A DNA stretch of 64,000 nucleotides from JBDIAG01 sp963835085 (GCA_963835085.1 CAWIED010000001.1:1364001-1428000); one strand, 5' to 3'. Shown: positions 33,851 through 42,141, counted from the first letter of the stretch. The notes: a model not told the origin generated them from the sequence alone. A program made the numbers and translations.

Positions 33851-35298
33851 TGCCGGGACGATCCCGCACCCTGCGGGTAGTGCAGCTCGACGCCGTCGGG
33901 CACGTCGTCGAGTTCCGAACCGACGTCGACCCACACCGGCAACCCGCGCTCGCGGGCGATGAGCACGCCGTGACCAAGCTCGCCGCCGCTACGGGTGATG
34001 ACGCCCGCTACGACGGCAGGATCGAGCAGCACCGCCGTGACCGCGTCGAGCTCGTCCACGAGCACCACCCCCGACAGGGACGCCGGGTCGGGCAGCCGCG
34101 CTCCGAGCAGCCAGGCCCGCATCCGGCGCTCCAGACTGCTGAGGTCCTGCGCCCGAGCGCGCAGATACGGATCAGCGAGCCGCTCGAGGGGCGCGCGTGC
34201 CTGAGCCAGCTGCTCGTTCCAGGCCTGCACCGGGGGAGTACCTGCCTCGATCCTGCGCCGCACCGCAGTTGCGATGGCCGGGTCGTCGAGCAGCACCCGC
34301 TGTACGTCCACCATGTCGGCGGCTGCCTCACCCACCACGGAGCGAGCCCGCTCCACCATGCTCGCCAGTTCAGCGCGCACGGCGTGCACCGCCTCGTCGA
34401 AGGCTTGCAGCTGCGCTGCCGGGTCGCTGTCCCGGTCGTCTGCAGGCTCGTCGGCGGGGGAGCCGGGGTCGATGACGAGTCTCGTCAGCCTGCCGTGGAT
34501 CTCGGGTCGGTTCGACGGCGGGGTCACGGCTGCCGGCGGTGCAGGTGAACCGGCCCCGAAGTCATCGGCCGCCGAGGCCGTCAGAGCAGCCACCAGCTCG
34601 CTTGCCTGTGGCCCAAAGGTGTTGAGCTGCAGCCGGTCTCCCTGCCGCGCGGCCAGCCCGGAGATGGCGGTGAGGCTGCTCCCGTCCACCGGTCCGATGC
34701 CGCGGGTCGCGTTGGTGACCTCCAGAGTTGCGTCGTGCCGGTTCACTAGCTGGACGAACGCCGCAGCCGGGCGGGCGTGCAGGCCGTGCGCGTTGGGCAA
34801 GACGAGAGAACCCTGCGCATCGGGCAGCCCGGACGCCCCAGCGGCCACCACGGGGCCCCCGGTGCCGACCGTCGCCGCCCCCTCGTCCTCCTGACCTAGC
34901 TGCGCGCGTTTAGCCACCAGTGCCCGCTCGGCCTCCTCGGCCACGCGCTCGAGTCCGGCACCACTGCTCGCCGTCACGAGCGCCGTCACGAGGCCCTCCA
35001 CGAAGGGGGCCGACGAGATCCGCACGCGCGCTGCCAGATCGGGATCCACCAGCTCACAGGCCAGTTCGGCACTCAGCAGCGCGCTGCCGAGGTCTACCAG
35101 GACCAGCACTCCTGCACCAGAGTCTGCCTCCTCGATCGCGGCGCTCACCGCTGTGGCGTCGGTGCCGGTGGAGCCGTCGGCCAGCCCAGCGGCCACCCGC
35201 ACGACGGGCCGTTGAGCGGCGCTCATCATCTCCGACGCCAGCTCGACGGCCGCCTCGGCCAACTGCCGGCTGTGCGAGACAACCACGACCCCGATCAC
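33847..35298 (-). CDS. dhaM: DhaM phosphoryl-donor protein (EIIA-HPr-EI N-domain fusion)
   Basis: Protein of 483 residues with three PTS-like domains. The EIIA-Man-type domain has His9 (VVVSHSRQ), and the HPr-like domain near residues 160-250 has the phosphorylation site His174 in NAHGLHARPAA. The third domain is an EI N-terminal-type domain (~275-483) with His443 in GGELGHGVLIARERG. This three-domain form relays phosphate from PEP via EI/HPr to DhaL-ADP. All three active His residues are intact. It starts 11 bp after dhaL. Confidence 0.93.
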   Translation of the reverse strand: MIGVVVVSHSRQLAEAAVELASEMMSAAQRPVVRVAAGLADGSTGTDATAVSAAIEEADSGAGVLVLVDLGSALLSAELACELVDPDLAARVRISSAPFVEGLVTALVTASSGAGLERVAEEAERALVAKRAQLGQEDEGAATVGTGGPVVAAGASGLPDAQGSLVLPNAHGLHARPAAAFVQLVNRHDATLEVTNATRGIGPVDGSSLTAISGLAARQGDRLQLNTFGPQASELVAALTASAADDFGAGSPAPPAAVTPPSNRPEIHGRLTRLVIDPGSPADEPADDRDSDPAAQLQAFDEAVHAVRAELASMVERARSVVGEAAADMVDVQRVLLDDPAIATAVRRRIEAGTPPVQAWNEQLAQARAPLERLADPYLRARAQDLSSLERRMRAWLLGARLPDPASLSGVVLVDELDAVTAVLLDPAVVAGVITRSGGELGHGVLIARERGLPVWVDVGSELDDVPDGVELHYPQGAGSSRQ

Positions 35299-35309
35299 GC
35301 TGACGCCCG

Positions 35310-35960
35310 TCAGGCTTCGGCTTGCGCTGGCAGTGTGGCCGCCGCCGCCTCGATCAGGAGTGCGGTGGAGGCCGCACCCGGATCAAGGTGGCCCGCGCTG
35401 CGCTCACCCAGGTACGACGCCCGGCCTTTGCGTGCCACGAGGGGCAGGGTGGCGTCCCGGCCCGCCGCGGCGGCCGTGGCGGCGGCCTCCAATGCAGCCG
35501 GCAGACCCTGCTGCCTGGCCGCGTCATAGGCCGCGCACGCCGGCAACCAGGCATCGAGCATCGTCTTGTCGCCTGCTTGCGCCTTGCCCCGCGCCGCCAC
35601 GCCGTCAGCTCCCGCCCGCAAGGCGTCGCCCAGGTCGTCGACGTCCAACTCGCTCTTGCCCGCGGTGCTGCCCGCAAAGCGCAGGAAGAACGTGCCGTAC
35701 AGCGGGCCGCTGGCACCGCCGACGGTGCTCACCAGCGTCATGCCCACCTTCTTCAGCAGCGCCTGGATGCTGTCGAAGTCCGCGCCCTGCACGGCGCCGA
35801 TCACGGCGGTCATGCCGCGCTGCAGATTCGTCCCATGGTCGGCATCGCCGATGGCGGAGTCGAGTTCGGTGAGATACGCGGCGTGGTCATCGACAGCGGC
35901 TCGGAAGGCCGTCAGCCACGCGACGATCCGATCCTGGCCGACCGAGGCCTCGGCTGACAT
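35310..35960 (-). CDS. dhaL: Dihydroxyacetone kinase subunit DhaL
   Basis: 216 residues from the ATG at 35960, which shares a base with the dhaK stop (TGATG). The ADP-binding all-helical domain shows the Mg-binding Asp cluster in DSAIGDADHGTNLQRG and the phosphate lid in STVGGASGPLYGTFF. DhaL carries the ADP that DhaM rephosphorylates and transfers phosphate to dihydroxyacetone held by DhaK. A GTG one codon upstream is the alternative start. Confidence 0.95.
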   Translation of the reverse strand: MSAEASVGQDRIVAWLTAFRAAVDDHAAYLTELDSAIGDADHGTNLQRGMTAVIGAVQGADFDSIQALLKKVGMTLVSTVGGASGPLYGTFFLRFAGSTAGKSELDVDDLGDALRAGADGVAARGKAQAGDKTMLDAWLPACAAYDAARQQGLPAALEAAATAAAAGRDATLPLVARKGRASYLGERSAGHLDPGAASTALLIEAAAATLPAQAEA

Positions 35961-36964
35961 CACGCTCCCCAGCGCAGGCCCGGGGTGTTCACCGGAGCGT
36001 CCCATAGCGTCAGCAGGTCGTCATCCGCACGCAGCAGGGTCAATGAGCAACCGGCCATGTCGAGGGACGTGATGTAGTTGCCCACCAGGCTGCGCGCCAC
36101 CTCGATGCCCGCGGCGGCCAGCCGCTCGGCCACCTCGGAGTACACGACGAACAGCTCGATCAACGGTGTGCCGCCGAGTCCGTTGACGAAGGCGATCACG
36201 GGTGCGCCGTCAGCCCGGGGCAACTCGGCGAGAATCGGATCCAGCAGCAGCCCGGCCACCTCTCGGGCCGGCACCAGGGCCGCGCGTTCACGGCCGGGTT
36301 CACCGTGAATGCCTACGCCGACCTCCATCTCATCGGCACCCAGGTCAAACGTCGGCTTGCCGGCGGCGGGCACGGTGCCCGATGTCAGGGCGATGCCCAT
36401 GCTGCGTCCCGCGTCGTTGACCCGCTTGGCCAGGTCGGCACAGGCACCCAGCGGACGAAGCTCCTCGGCGGCGGCCCCGACGATCTTCTCCAGGAGCACC
36501 GTCACGCCCACTCCTCGACGCCCGGCCGTGTACAGCGAATCCTGCACTGCCACATCGTCATTGGTGACTACGGTGGCCACCTCGGTGCCGCCTTCCTCGG
36601 CGGCGAGCTCGGCGGCCATCTCGAAGTTCATGACATCGCCGGTGTAGTTCTTCACGATGTGCAGCACACCTGCCCCGGCGTCCACGCCCGTCGTGGCCGC
36701 CATGATCTGGTCGGGCACGGGAGACGTGAAGATCTCCCCAGCGCAGGCCGCGTCGAGCATCCCGGGGCCGACGAAGCCGCCATGCAGGGGTTCGTGACCC
36801 GAACCGCCCCCGGAAACCAGGCCGACCTTGCCAGGACGGGGTAGCTGGGCGCGGAAGATCACCCGGTTCTCATGATCGATGCGAAGCCGGCCCGGATAGG
36901 CGGCGGCCATGCCTTTGAGTGCATCCGAGACGACGTCGGCTGGATCGTTGATGAATTTCTTCAC
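35960..36964 (-). CDS. dhaK: Dihydroxyacetone kinase subunit DhaK
   Basis: 334 residues from the GTG at 36964 (VKKFINDPADVV), the family's usual start; a longer frame exists upstream. The substrate-binding His220 is in VGVGIHGEPG, and the family motif GLVSGGGSGHEPLHGGFVG lies at residues 48-66. DhaK binds dihydroxyacetone covalently by a hemiaminal at this His. It is the first gene of the dhaKLM-iclR operon. The product, dihydroxyacetone phosphate, feeds glycolysis together with the nearby Pfk. Confidence 0.95.
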   Translation of the reverse strand: MKKFINDPADVVSDALKGMAAAYPGRLRIDHENRVIFRAQLPRPGKVGLVSGGGSGHEPLHGGFVGPGMLDAACAGEIFTSPVPDQIMAATTGVDAGAGVLHIVKNYTGDVMNFEMAAELAAEEGGTEVATVVTNDDVAVQDSLYTAGRRGVGVTVLLEKIVGAAAEELRPLGACADLAKRVNDAGRSMGIALTSGTVPAAGKPTFDLGADEMEVGVGIHGEPGRERAALVPAREVAGLLLDPILAELPRADGAPVIAFVNGLGGTPLIELFVVYSEVAERLAAAGIEVARSLVGNYITSLDMAGCSLTLLRADDDLLTLWDAPVNTPGLRWGA

Positions 36965-37054
36965 CCTGCCATGGTGGCCCAGCACACAGGGCTGCGACAC
37001 GGTGTGTCAGGCCACCTTGTGCAACCACGCGAGATGCACCACCCGCACGCCTCG

Positions 37055-37738
37055 CTAGGAGGGCTGACTGACCTGGAACCGATCCGCGAGATCGGCGAGC
37101 AATGCCTGCTCACGGGCCGGGCCGTAGCACCGCTCGATCAGGGCGGCACCCGCTGCCTGTTCTCCGCCGGCCCAGCGAAGCACCCCTTCGCGGCCCACAT
37201 GATCGGCCGGCACCTGCCCGCGGGCCATCAGCCGTTCGCGGTGTGCGCTCAGGTAGTCGGCCACTTCCGACCAGGACGTCAGGCTCAGCCAGGCCAGGGC
37301 GTTGGCCTCCAGCAGCGAGACCAGTTCGTCCTGGAACTCCTTGCCCGCGGGCATCTGGCGCAGCGCAGCCGGGATGCGGACCGGAGCACGCAGCCTTGCC
37401 GCCATCCTGCCGCGCCGACCGGCTCCCGTGAGCTCGAAAATCCTGACCGGAGAGTCGTTGTCGCCGACCCGCAAGAGGTTGCCCGACAACAGAGCACTCG
37501 CCTGGCCTGGTTCGGCCGGCGAACGGGCGTCCACCAGCCGGCACAGCAGGGGCACCACCACACTCACATGCACCTCGAGCTGGTTCGCCGCCAGCGGCGC
37601 CCCCACCTTGGCCTGCACGCGATGCCACACCTGTGCCGAACGACGCTCCCACGAGCCTGGTGTGACCTGTCGAAGGGCGAGCCCCGGAAGTCGGGCCACC
37701 GCCTGGTCGAGGTCGAGAAGAAGCGGCAGCACGGTCAC
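37055..37738 (-). CDS. Hypothetical protein between dhaK and pfk
   Basis: About 227 residues with start GTG at 37738; I do not recognise the family. It is soluble and Leu/Ala/Arg-rich, with few Cys and a predicted mostly helical fold. No signal peptide, membrane segment or catalytic motif is visible. Codon use is like the neighbours, and the reverse strand lacks a convincing alternative, so it looks genuine but poorly conserved. It lies upstream of dhaK on the same strand with a 90-bp gap. Confidence 0.55.
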   Translation of the reverse strand: MTVLPLLLDLDQAVARLPGLALRQVTPGSWERRSAQVWHRVQAKVGAPLAANQLEVHVSVVVPLLCRLVDARSPAEPGQASALLSGNLLRVGDNDSPVRIFELTGAGRRGRMAARLRAPVRIPAALRQMPAGKEFQDELVSLLEANALAWLSLTSWSEVADYLSAHRERLMARGQVPADHVGREGVLRWAGGEQAAGAALIERCYGPAREQALLADLADRFQVSQPS

Positions 37739-37816
37739 AGCGAGACTCTACGTTTGCAGTTCTCGCGGGGTCTGCGGAACCGGCAATCCTCACCCGGACA
37801 GCCGGTGGGCTACCTG

Positions 37817-37938
37817 TGCCGGCGCCGCCGGCTGTCTATTTGTGCCGGCGCGGCCGGCCATCTACCTATGCCGGCGCGGCCGGCCATCTACTTATGCCGG
37901 CGCGGCCGGCCATCTACCTATGCCGGCGCGGCCGGCCA
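37817..37938. repeat. 26-bp GC palindromic tandem repeat overlapping the pfk 3' end
   Basis: Four full units and one partial unit of 26 bp: 37817-37842 (diverged), 37843-37868, 37869-37894, 37895-37920 and a partial 37921-37938. Each unit holds GCCGGCGCGGCCGGC, an interrupted palindrome, and ends in TCTACCTA-like DNA. The pfk stop codon (TAG, 37914-37916) lies inside the fourth unit, so the last residues of Pfk are written in repeat DNA. It could serve as a stacked hairpin terminator or be a slippage-prone array. There are no spacers, so it is not CRISPR. Confidence 0.85.
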
Positions 37939-40193
37939 TGCGCAGCAACCGCTTCGACGGCCGGCGTCGCGGCCGGCTCCTCCACGTCGCGGACGGCCGC
38001 CAGCACGGGCGCCAGATCGAGCCACCACTGCTTGCGTGGCCGGCGGTGTTCGACGTCGATCTCGTCGAGCATGTGCGTGATCGGAAACGACTTGGGATTG
38101 CCACCGACGAGGCCCACGTAGCGTCCCTCGGCCGAGCCGACAGCCAGCTGCTTGGAGATCTCGTCGATGGCGAAGGCAATCAATCGCGTGGCGAGCACGC
38201 GGTCGCCGGGGGACGGGCTGCCACCCTGCTGGATGTGTCCCAGAACGGCCTGCCGCACGTCGTAGCGACCCTGGCTCTCGGCTTCGAACATCCGGGCCAG
38301 GACGTCTGTGGTGTACAGGTCCGAGGCCTTCTCATTGCGAATGGCCAAGAAGAAGCGCCGGCCCGAATCGAAGGCGTTCTGCATGCTCGCGACATCGTTC
38401 GTGAGATTCGGCAATGTGATGCCGTATTCGTTGAGATAGACCCGCGCCGCGCCCGCGGCCAAACCTGAGGTGAGAGAAAGGAAGCCACACATCCGGCCCA
38501 TGGTCTCGGCGACGAAGCAGCGCTTGGCCGCACTGGCCGACTGCCGAATGCGGTCGAGGGCCCAAACTGCATTGTTCACCGCCGAATCGGCGCCGATCGA
38601 CATCTCTGAGCCCGGCAGGTTGTTGTCGATGGACGCCGGCACACACACGATGGGAATGCGGAAGGCGGGGAAACGGTCGCGCTCGCTGACCAGCGCGTTT
38701 CCGGTGAGGTAGGCGTTGAAGCCGCCGATAATGATGAGCGCATCGACCTCGTTGTTCTCCATCGCCCGCCCGATGGAGTAGAAGTGCTCCAGCGTCGGCA
38801 CCGAGCGGCGGGTTCCGAGGTCGGCACCACCCTCGCTGATCCACGAGTCGACGTCACCCCAGGTCAGCTCACGCACGTTGCCGTCGATCAGGCCTGGAAT
38901 GCCGCCGAAAACCCCAAGCATCGTGTGACCAGACTTGATGCCCAGTCGTACCGCTGCGCGCACTGCCGGGTCCATACCCGGCGCGAGACCGCCCACGTGC
39001 ACGATGGCGACCCGATCGCCGGTCGTCGGAGCATCAGCCTGCGGCGGCACCGAGATGAGGTCGAACATCTTCAGCAGCTCGTAGAACGTGGCACCTCGCG
39101 CCTTGACGGCGCTGGTGTAATTACCGGCCTCGATGAGGTCTGCCACCTCACGGGTCTTGGCAACGGCTTCCACCAGGGGCAGTCGCGCCACCTTGTTGCC
39201 CTTGACCGCGAGGATGTTCGCCGTGTCGTCGGGGCCGGCCTTGAGCACATCGAGCGCGGCGTAGTAGCCGAGCACTGTCGACATCCAGCGGTCGTACGCG
39301 CTCGGGGTGCCACCTCGCTGCACATGCCCGAGGATCGTCACGCGAGTGTCTTCGCCCAGCTTGTCTGTGATGATCTGCTGCACCTCGGCCGACGTGATGG
39401 CGTTGCCCTGCCGGTCGCGCGCCCCCTCGGCGACGATCACGAGCGAATCCCGGCGGCCGGACTCCCTGCCTTTGCGCAGGGACTGGCACATGGCGTCCTG
39501 CCACCCGTCCTTGGGGGGCTGCTCGGGCACGAGCACGTAATCGCAGCCGCCCGCGATGGCCGCCATCAGCGGCAGATAGCCACAATGCCGGCCCATGACC
39601 TCCACGACGAACGACCGCTGATGCGAGGCGGCCGTGGATGACAGGGCGTCGATGGCCTCGACGATGCGGTGCAGGGCGGAGTCTGCCCCGATCGTGGAAT
39701 CGGCCCCCACCAGGTCGTTGTCGATGGAGCCGACCAGCCCGGCAATGCGCAGGCTGGGGTGAGCATCGGCAAGCTCCTGGGTGATCTCGCCGGTGGCGAC
39801 GAGCTCGGCGAGCAGGCCCGTCCATTCGCTGCGGAACAGGTCGGTGCCGGTGAGGCTGCCGTCTCCGCCGATGACGACGAGCCGGTCGATGCCGTGCTCA
39901 AGCAGGTTCTTGGCGGCCTTGAGCCGGCCCCAGCGCTGCCGGAAGTCCATGGAGCGGGCGGTGCCGATCACGGTGCCGCCCCGATGCAGGATGCCGCCCA
40001 CCGAATCGCCGACCAGCTTCTTGACCCGATCCCCGCCCTCGACCGCGCCCTGCCAGCCTTCGAGGATGGCGTACGGCTCGGCGCCCATATAGAGAACGGT
40101 GCGGACGACGGCCCGCACGGCCGCGTTCATGCCCTGCGCGTCGCCACCACTGGTGAGCACCCCGACCTTGATCGGGTCTGTCGGCTTGTCCAT
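37914..40193 (-). CDS. pfkA: Eukaryote-type double-length 6-phosphofructokinase
   Basis: Protein of 759 residues, about twice the length of bacterial PfkA (~320), with two PFK domains in tandem. The N-half is catalytic: GGDAQGMN (16-23), GGDGS (109-113), the catalytic SIDND (156-160) and MGRHCGY (200-206). The C-half is regulatory-like: GGLAPGM (401-407), GGFNA (490-494) and SIDNN (521-525), where the catalytic Asp has become Asn. This is how animal and fungal PFK subunits are built. It phosphorylates fructose-6-phosphate with ATP. The C-terminal tail reads into the 26-bp repeat array. Confidence 0.92.
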   Translation of the reverse strand: MDKPTDPIKVGVLTSGGDAQGMNAAVRAVVRTVLYMGAEPYAILEGWQGAVEGGDRVKKLVGDSVGGILHRGGTVIGTARSMDFRQRWGRLKAAKNLLEHGIDRLVVIGGDGSLTGTDLFRSEWTGLLAELVATGEITQELADAHPSLRIAGLVGSIDNDLVGADSTIGADSALHRIVEAIDALSSTAASHQRSFVVEVMGRHCGYLPLMAAIAGGCDYVLVPEQPPKDGWQDAMCQSLRKGRESGRRDSLVIVAEGARDRQGNAITSAEVQQIITDKLGEDTRVTILGHVQRGGTPSAYDRWMSTVLGYYAALDVLKAGPDDTANILAVKGNKVARLPLVEAVAKTREVADLIEAGNYTSAVKARGATFYELLKMFDLISVPPQADAPTTGDRVAIVHVGGLAPGMDPAVRAAVRLGIKSGHTMLGVFGGIPGLIDGNVRELTWGDVDSWISEGGADLGTRRSVPTLEHFYSIGRAMENNEVDALIIIGGFNAYLTGNALVSERDRFPAFRIPIVCVPASIDNNLPGSEMSIGADSAVNNAVWALDRIRQSASAAKRCFVAETMGRMCGFLSLTSGLAAGAARVYLNEYGITLPNLTNDVASMQNAFDSGRRFFLAIRNEKASDLYTTDVLARMFEAESQGRYDVRQAVLGHIQQGGSPSPGDRVLATRLIAFAIDEISKQLAVGSAEGRYVGLVGGNPKSFPITHMLDEIDVEHRRPRKQWWLDLAPVLAAVRDVEEPAATPAVEAVAAHGRPRRHR

Positions 40194-40304
40194 GCCCCAC
40201 TCCCTGACGGATGCATCCTCTTGCCAGGAGACCCTAGTGCCGCATGTCTACCCAGTGGGACGCTCGACACGCATCGGCGTCTCGTCAGGGACTGGACGTG
40301 ATCT

Positions 40305-40694
40305 CTAGACGGCTGCGGTGTGACCGGCCTGCTTGGCTGTGGGGGCCACGCTGGAGGTGTCGGTGGGGGTGTCGAGCGCCAGTCCGAGGTCTTGACTGCC
40401 GGAGACGAGTTGACGCAACAGCTTGCGCGCCGACAGGAGGAGCTCGCGGGCTTCGGGGCCGACGAGTGAATAGATCACCACGCCACCCTCCCGGCGCTGA
40501 CTCACCAGGCCGGTACGGCGCAGCACTGCCAGCTGCTGGGAGAGGTTGGCCTGCTCTACGGAGATCTGCTCGAGCAGCTCGTAGACCGCATGATCACGCT
40601 CCGCCAACAATTCCAGCACCCGAATACGCACGGGATGACCCAAAGACCGAAACAATTCGGCTTTCGCCTGGTAGAGCGGTACGCCGTTGATCAT
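40305..40694 (-). CDS. ArsR-family transcriptional regulator
   Basis: Protein of 129 residues with the ArsR winged helix: SLGHPVRIRVLELL, VEQANLSQQLAVLRRTGLVS (recognition helix) and the wing RREGGVVIYSLV. No Cys pair typical of ArsR metal sensors (such as ELCVCDL) is present, so the inducer may not be a metal. A good RBS (AAAGGAG) precedes the ATG at 40694. It is divergent from the roadblock gene; a palindrome between them is the likely operator. Confidence 0.9.
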   Translation of the reverse strand: MINGVPLYQAKAELFRSLGHPVRIRVLELLAERDHAVYELLEQISVEQANLSQQLAVLRRTGLVSQRREGGVVIYSLVGPEARELLLSARKLLRQLVSGSQDLGLALDTPTDTSSVAPTAKQAGHTAAV

Positions 40695-40731
40695 CCAACT
40701 GCTCCTTTCGGGTGATCACCCCCTTAGTGCC

Positions 40732-40755
40732 AACATGCATATCTTCGCACATGTT
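40732..40755. promoter_or_regulatory. Probable ArsR operator
   Basis: 24-bp imperfect palindrome AACATG...CATGTT in AT-rich DNA, 37 bp upstream of the arsR ATG and ~80 bp before the roadblock gene. A TATCTT -10-like box (40740-40745) for the plus-strand gene lies inside it, so a bound ArsR protein would block that promoter. The operator assignment is inferred from position and symmetry. Confidence 0.45.
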
Positions 40756-40833
40756 CTACTGATCCCACAAGCCGAATCCGGCTCAAAAGCGCAGTACCAC
40801 AATGTATTTCACCTCAGAATGGAGTCCATCACA

Positions 40834-41202
40834 ATGGGCAACGTAGACGTCATCCTCAAGGAAGCCATGCAGATCAGCGGAGCCATCGGCGCCGCGCTGG
40901 TCGACTACGAGACGGGCATGTCGCTGGGTTAGGCAGGCGGTGGCGACCTCGACCTCGACGTGGCGGCCGCCGGCAACTCCGACGTGGTCAAGGCCAAGCT
41001 GCGCACGATGAACGCGCTCGGCCTCAACGAGAAGATCGAGGACATCCTCATCACCTTGAGCTCGCAGTACCACCTGCTGCGCCCGATCACCGCGCGCAAC
41101 GGCCAGGGCCTGTTCCTCTACCTCGCCCTCGACAAGGGCAAGGCCAATCTGGCCATGGCCCGTCGTCAGCTCACCAACCTGGAGAAGGACATCCAGGTCT
41201 GA
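40834..41202 (+). pseudogene. Roadblock/LC7-like protein gene interrupted by an in-frame TAG
   Basis: One continuous frame of about 122 codons that would encode a small conserved protein (MGNVDVILKEAMQISGAIGA...). It is cut by a TAG at 40930-40932 after DYETGMSLG. The frame then continues without a shift: AGGGDLDLDVAAAGNSDVVK, then IEDILITLSSQYHLLRPI and a C-terminal LEKDIQV. Related actinobacterial proteins of ~120 aa, as I know them, continue through this point, so one sense codon has become a stop. GGAG precedes the ATG at 40834. It could be a true null allele, a sequencing error, or suppression; nothing here favours suppression. Confidence 0.8.
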
Positions 41203-41208
41203 GCTGCT

Positions 41209-41228
41209 TGCCCGCAGCTTCGCGGGCA
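41209..41228 (+). terminator. Small hairpin after the roadblock gene
   Basis: TGCCCGC-AGCTTC-GCGGGCA, a 7-bp stem with a 6-nt loop, directly after the roadblock stop codon. Confidence 0.5.
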
Positions 41229-41241
41229 CAGCCCAGTGTGT

Positions 41242-41281
41242 GGAGGGGCTGCCTTCGACGTCGGTCGGTCGCAGCCCCTCC
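41242..41281. terminator. Hairpin terminator between convergent genes
   Basis: Perfect 11-bp stem GGAGGGGCTGC / GCAGCCCCTCC with an 18-nt loop, lying between the roadblock gene (+) and the S51 peptidase gene (-). It probably ends one or both transcripts. Confidence 0.65.
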
Positions 41282-41304
41282 GGCGCGTCCGGCCACTCCC
41301 GCGG

Positions 41305-42036
41305 CTACAGCTGGCTGAGGCTGCGGACGTCCAGCCGCTCCTCGCGCGCCTGGGAGCCCTCCCGGAACACCACATAAGCGCCCTTGCCCGCACGCTCTGA
41401 GACGGCCTCCACACACTCGGTATCGCGATAGACCAGCCCGACCCCGTCGTCGGTGCAATACGTGGTGGGCAGCGTGCCGTCGGCCACCAGCCGATGCACG
41501 GCAGGACGACGATCGGGCTCGGAGTCGTAGTGCACACCGTTGCCGTATGGGACGAACCCCAGTGCATTGGTGAGCGGGCGAACCGGGTGCCCCCACGAGT
41601 CGGTGGTGCCGCCTACATGCCAGCAGATCGACCCGGCAGAGACTCCGGCCAGCACCACGCCGGCCTGCCAGCAGCGGCGAAGGATCGGGCCCAGGCCGTG
41701 CACCTGCCACACGGCCAGCAGGTTCGCGACCGAACCGCCCTGCACCCAGATCACGTCCTGAGCCAGCAGATGACCCTCGACGTCCTCGACGTTGGGCATG
41801 GTGAACAGCTTGAGCTGCGACAGCGCGAAGCCGGCAGCCCGGCCTGCCTCGTCCATGGCGGCCGCCACATGCGCCTGATCGCCCTGGGCGGTACCCAGGT
41901 AGCAGAACCGCGGAACACCTTGCGCTCCCGACAGTTCCACGGCGTACCGGATCAGGGGACCGAACCCGAAGGCCAGCCGTGGGTGCGGCACGTAACCGCC
42001 AGAGGTAGCAAGGATGGTGGGGGAGTCTGCTGGCAT
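41305..42036 (-). CDS. Peptidase S51 (PepE-like) family protein
   Basis: Protein of 243 residues. The nucleophile elbow GVSAGSICWH (Ser in GxSAGS), an upstream VQGGSVANLL and a conserved His in GVHYDSEPDR fit the S51 dipeptidase E / cyanophycinase group. Cyanophycinase and aspartyl dipeptidases share this fold; no specificity call is safe. The upstream region carries a 25/26-bp tandem duplication with two TAACCT boxes; the nearer gives a 6-nt spacing to the ATG, suggesting a leaderless mRNA. Confidence 0.85.
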   Translation of the reverse strand: MPADSPTILATSGGYVPHPRLAFGFGPLIRYAVELSGAQGVPRFCYLGTAQGDQAHVAAAMDEAGRAAGFALSQLKLFTMPNVEDVEGHLLAQDVIWVQGGSVANLLAVWQVHGLGPILRRCWQAGVVLAGVSAGSICWHVGGTTDSWGHPVRPLTNALGFVPYGNGVHYDSEPDRRPAVHRLVADGTLPTTYCTDDGVGLVYRDTECVEAVSERAGKGAYVVFREGSQAREERLDVRSLSQL

Positions 42037-42041
42037 ATCGT

Positions 42042-42092
42042 CAGGTTAGGGCGCGCCCTTATTCAGCAGGTTAGGGCGCGGCCCTTATTCAG
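42042..42092. repeat. Tandem duplication of a promoter segment upstream of the S51 gene
   Basis: Two direct copies (42042-42066, 25 bp; 42067-42092, 26 bp) of CAGGTTAGGGCGCG(G)CCC followed by TTATTCAG, differing by one inserted G. On the minus strand each copy carries a TAACCT box; the copy at 42043-42048 is 6 nt from the S51 ATG (42036). The GGGCGCGCCC core is palindromic in one copy. It looks like a recent duplication of a promoter. Confidence 0.75.
42043..42048 (-). promoter_or_regulatory. Probable leaderless -10 box TAACCT of the S51 gene
   Basis: TANNNT hexamer with 6 nt to the ATG at 42036, inside the proximal copy of the tandem duplication. A plus-strand TAATCT (42100-42105) upstream of the next gene is the divergent counterpart. 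Confidence 0.4.
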
Positions 42093-42141
42093 GGTGGCGT
42101 AATCTCCAGTTCGAGGCTGTCCCCACCCGAGGAGCGCGATC

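Noticed and set aside
37817..37938. 26-bp array as a CRISPR
   Set aside because: Units are directly adjacent with no spacers and no cas genes nearby; it is a plain tandem repeat.
40930..40932. TAG as pyrrolysine or other recoding signal
   Set aside because: No recoding genes or structure are visible and the position is not conserved by anything I can see; a nonsense change or read error is simpler.
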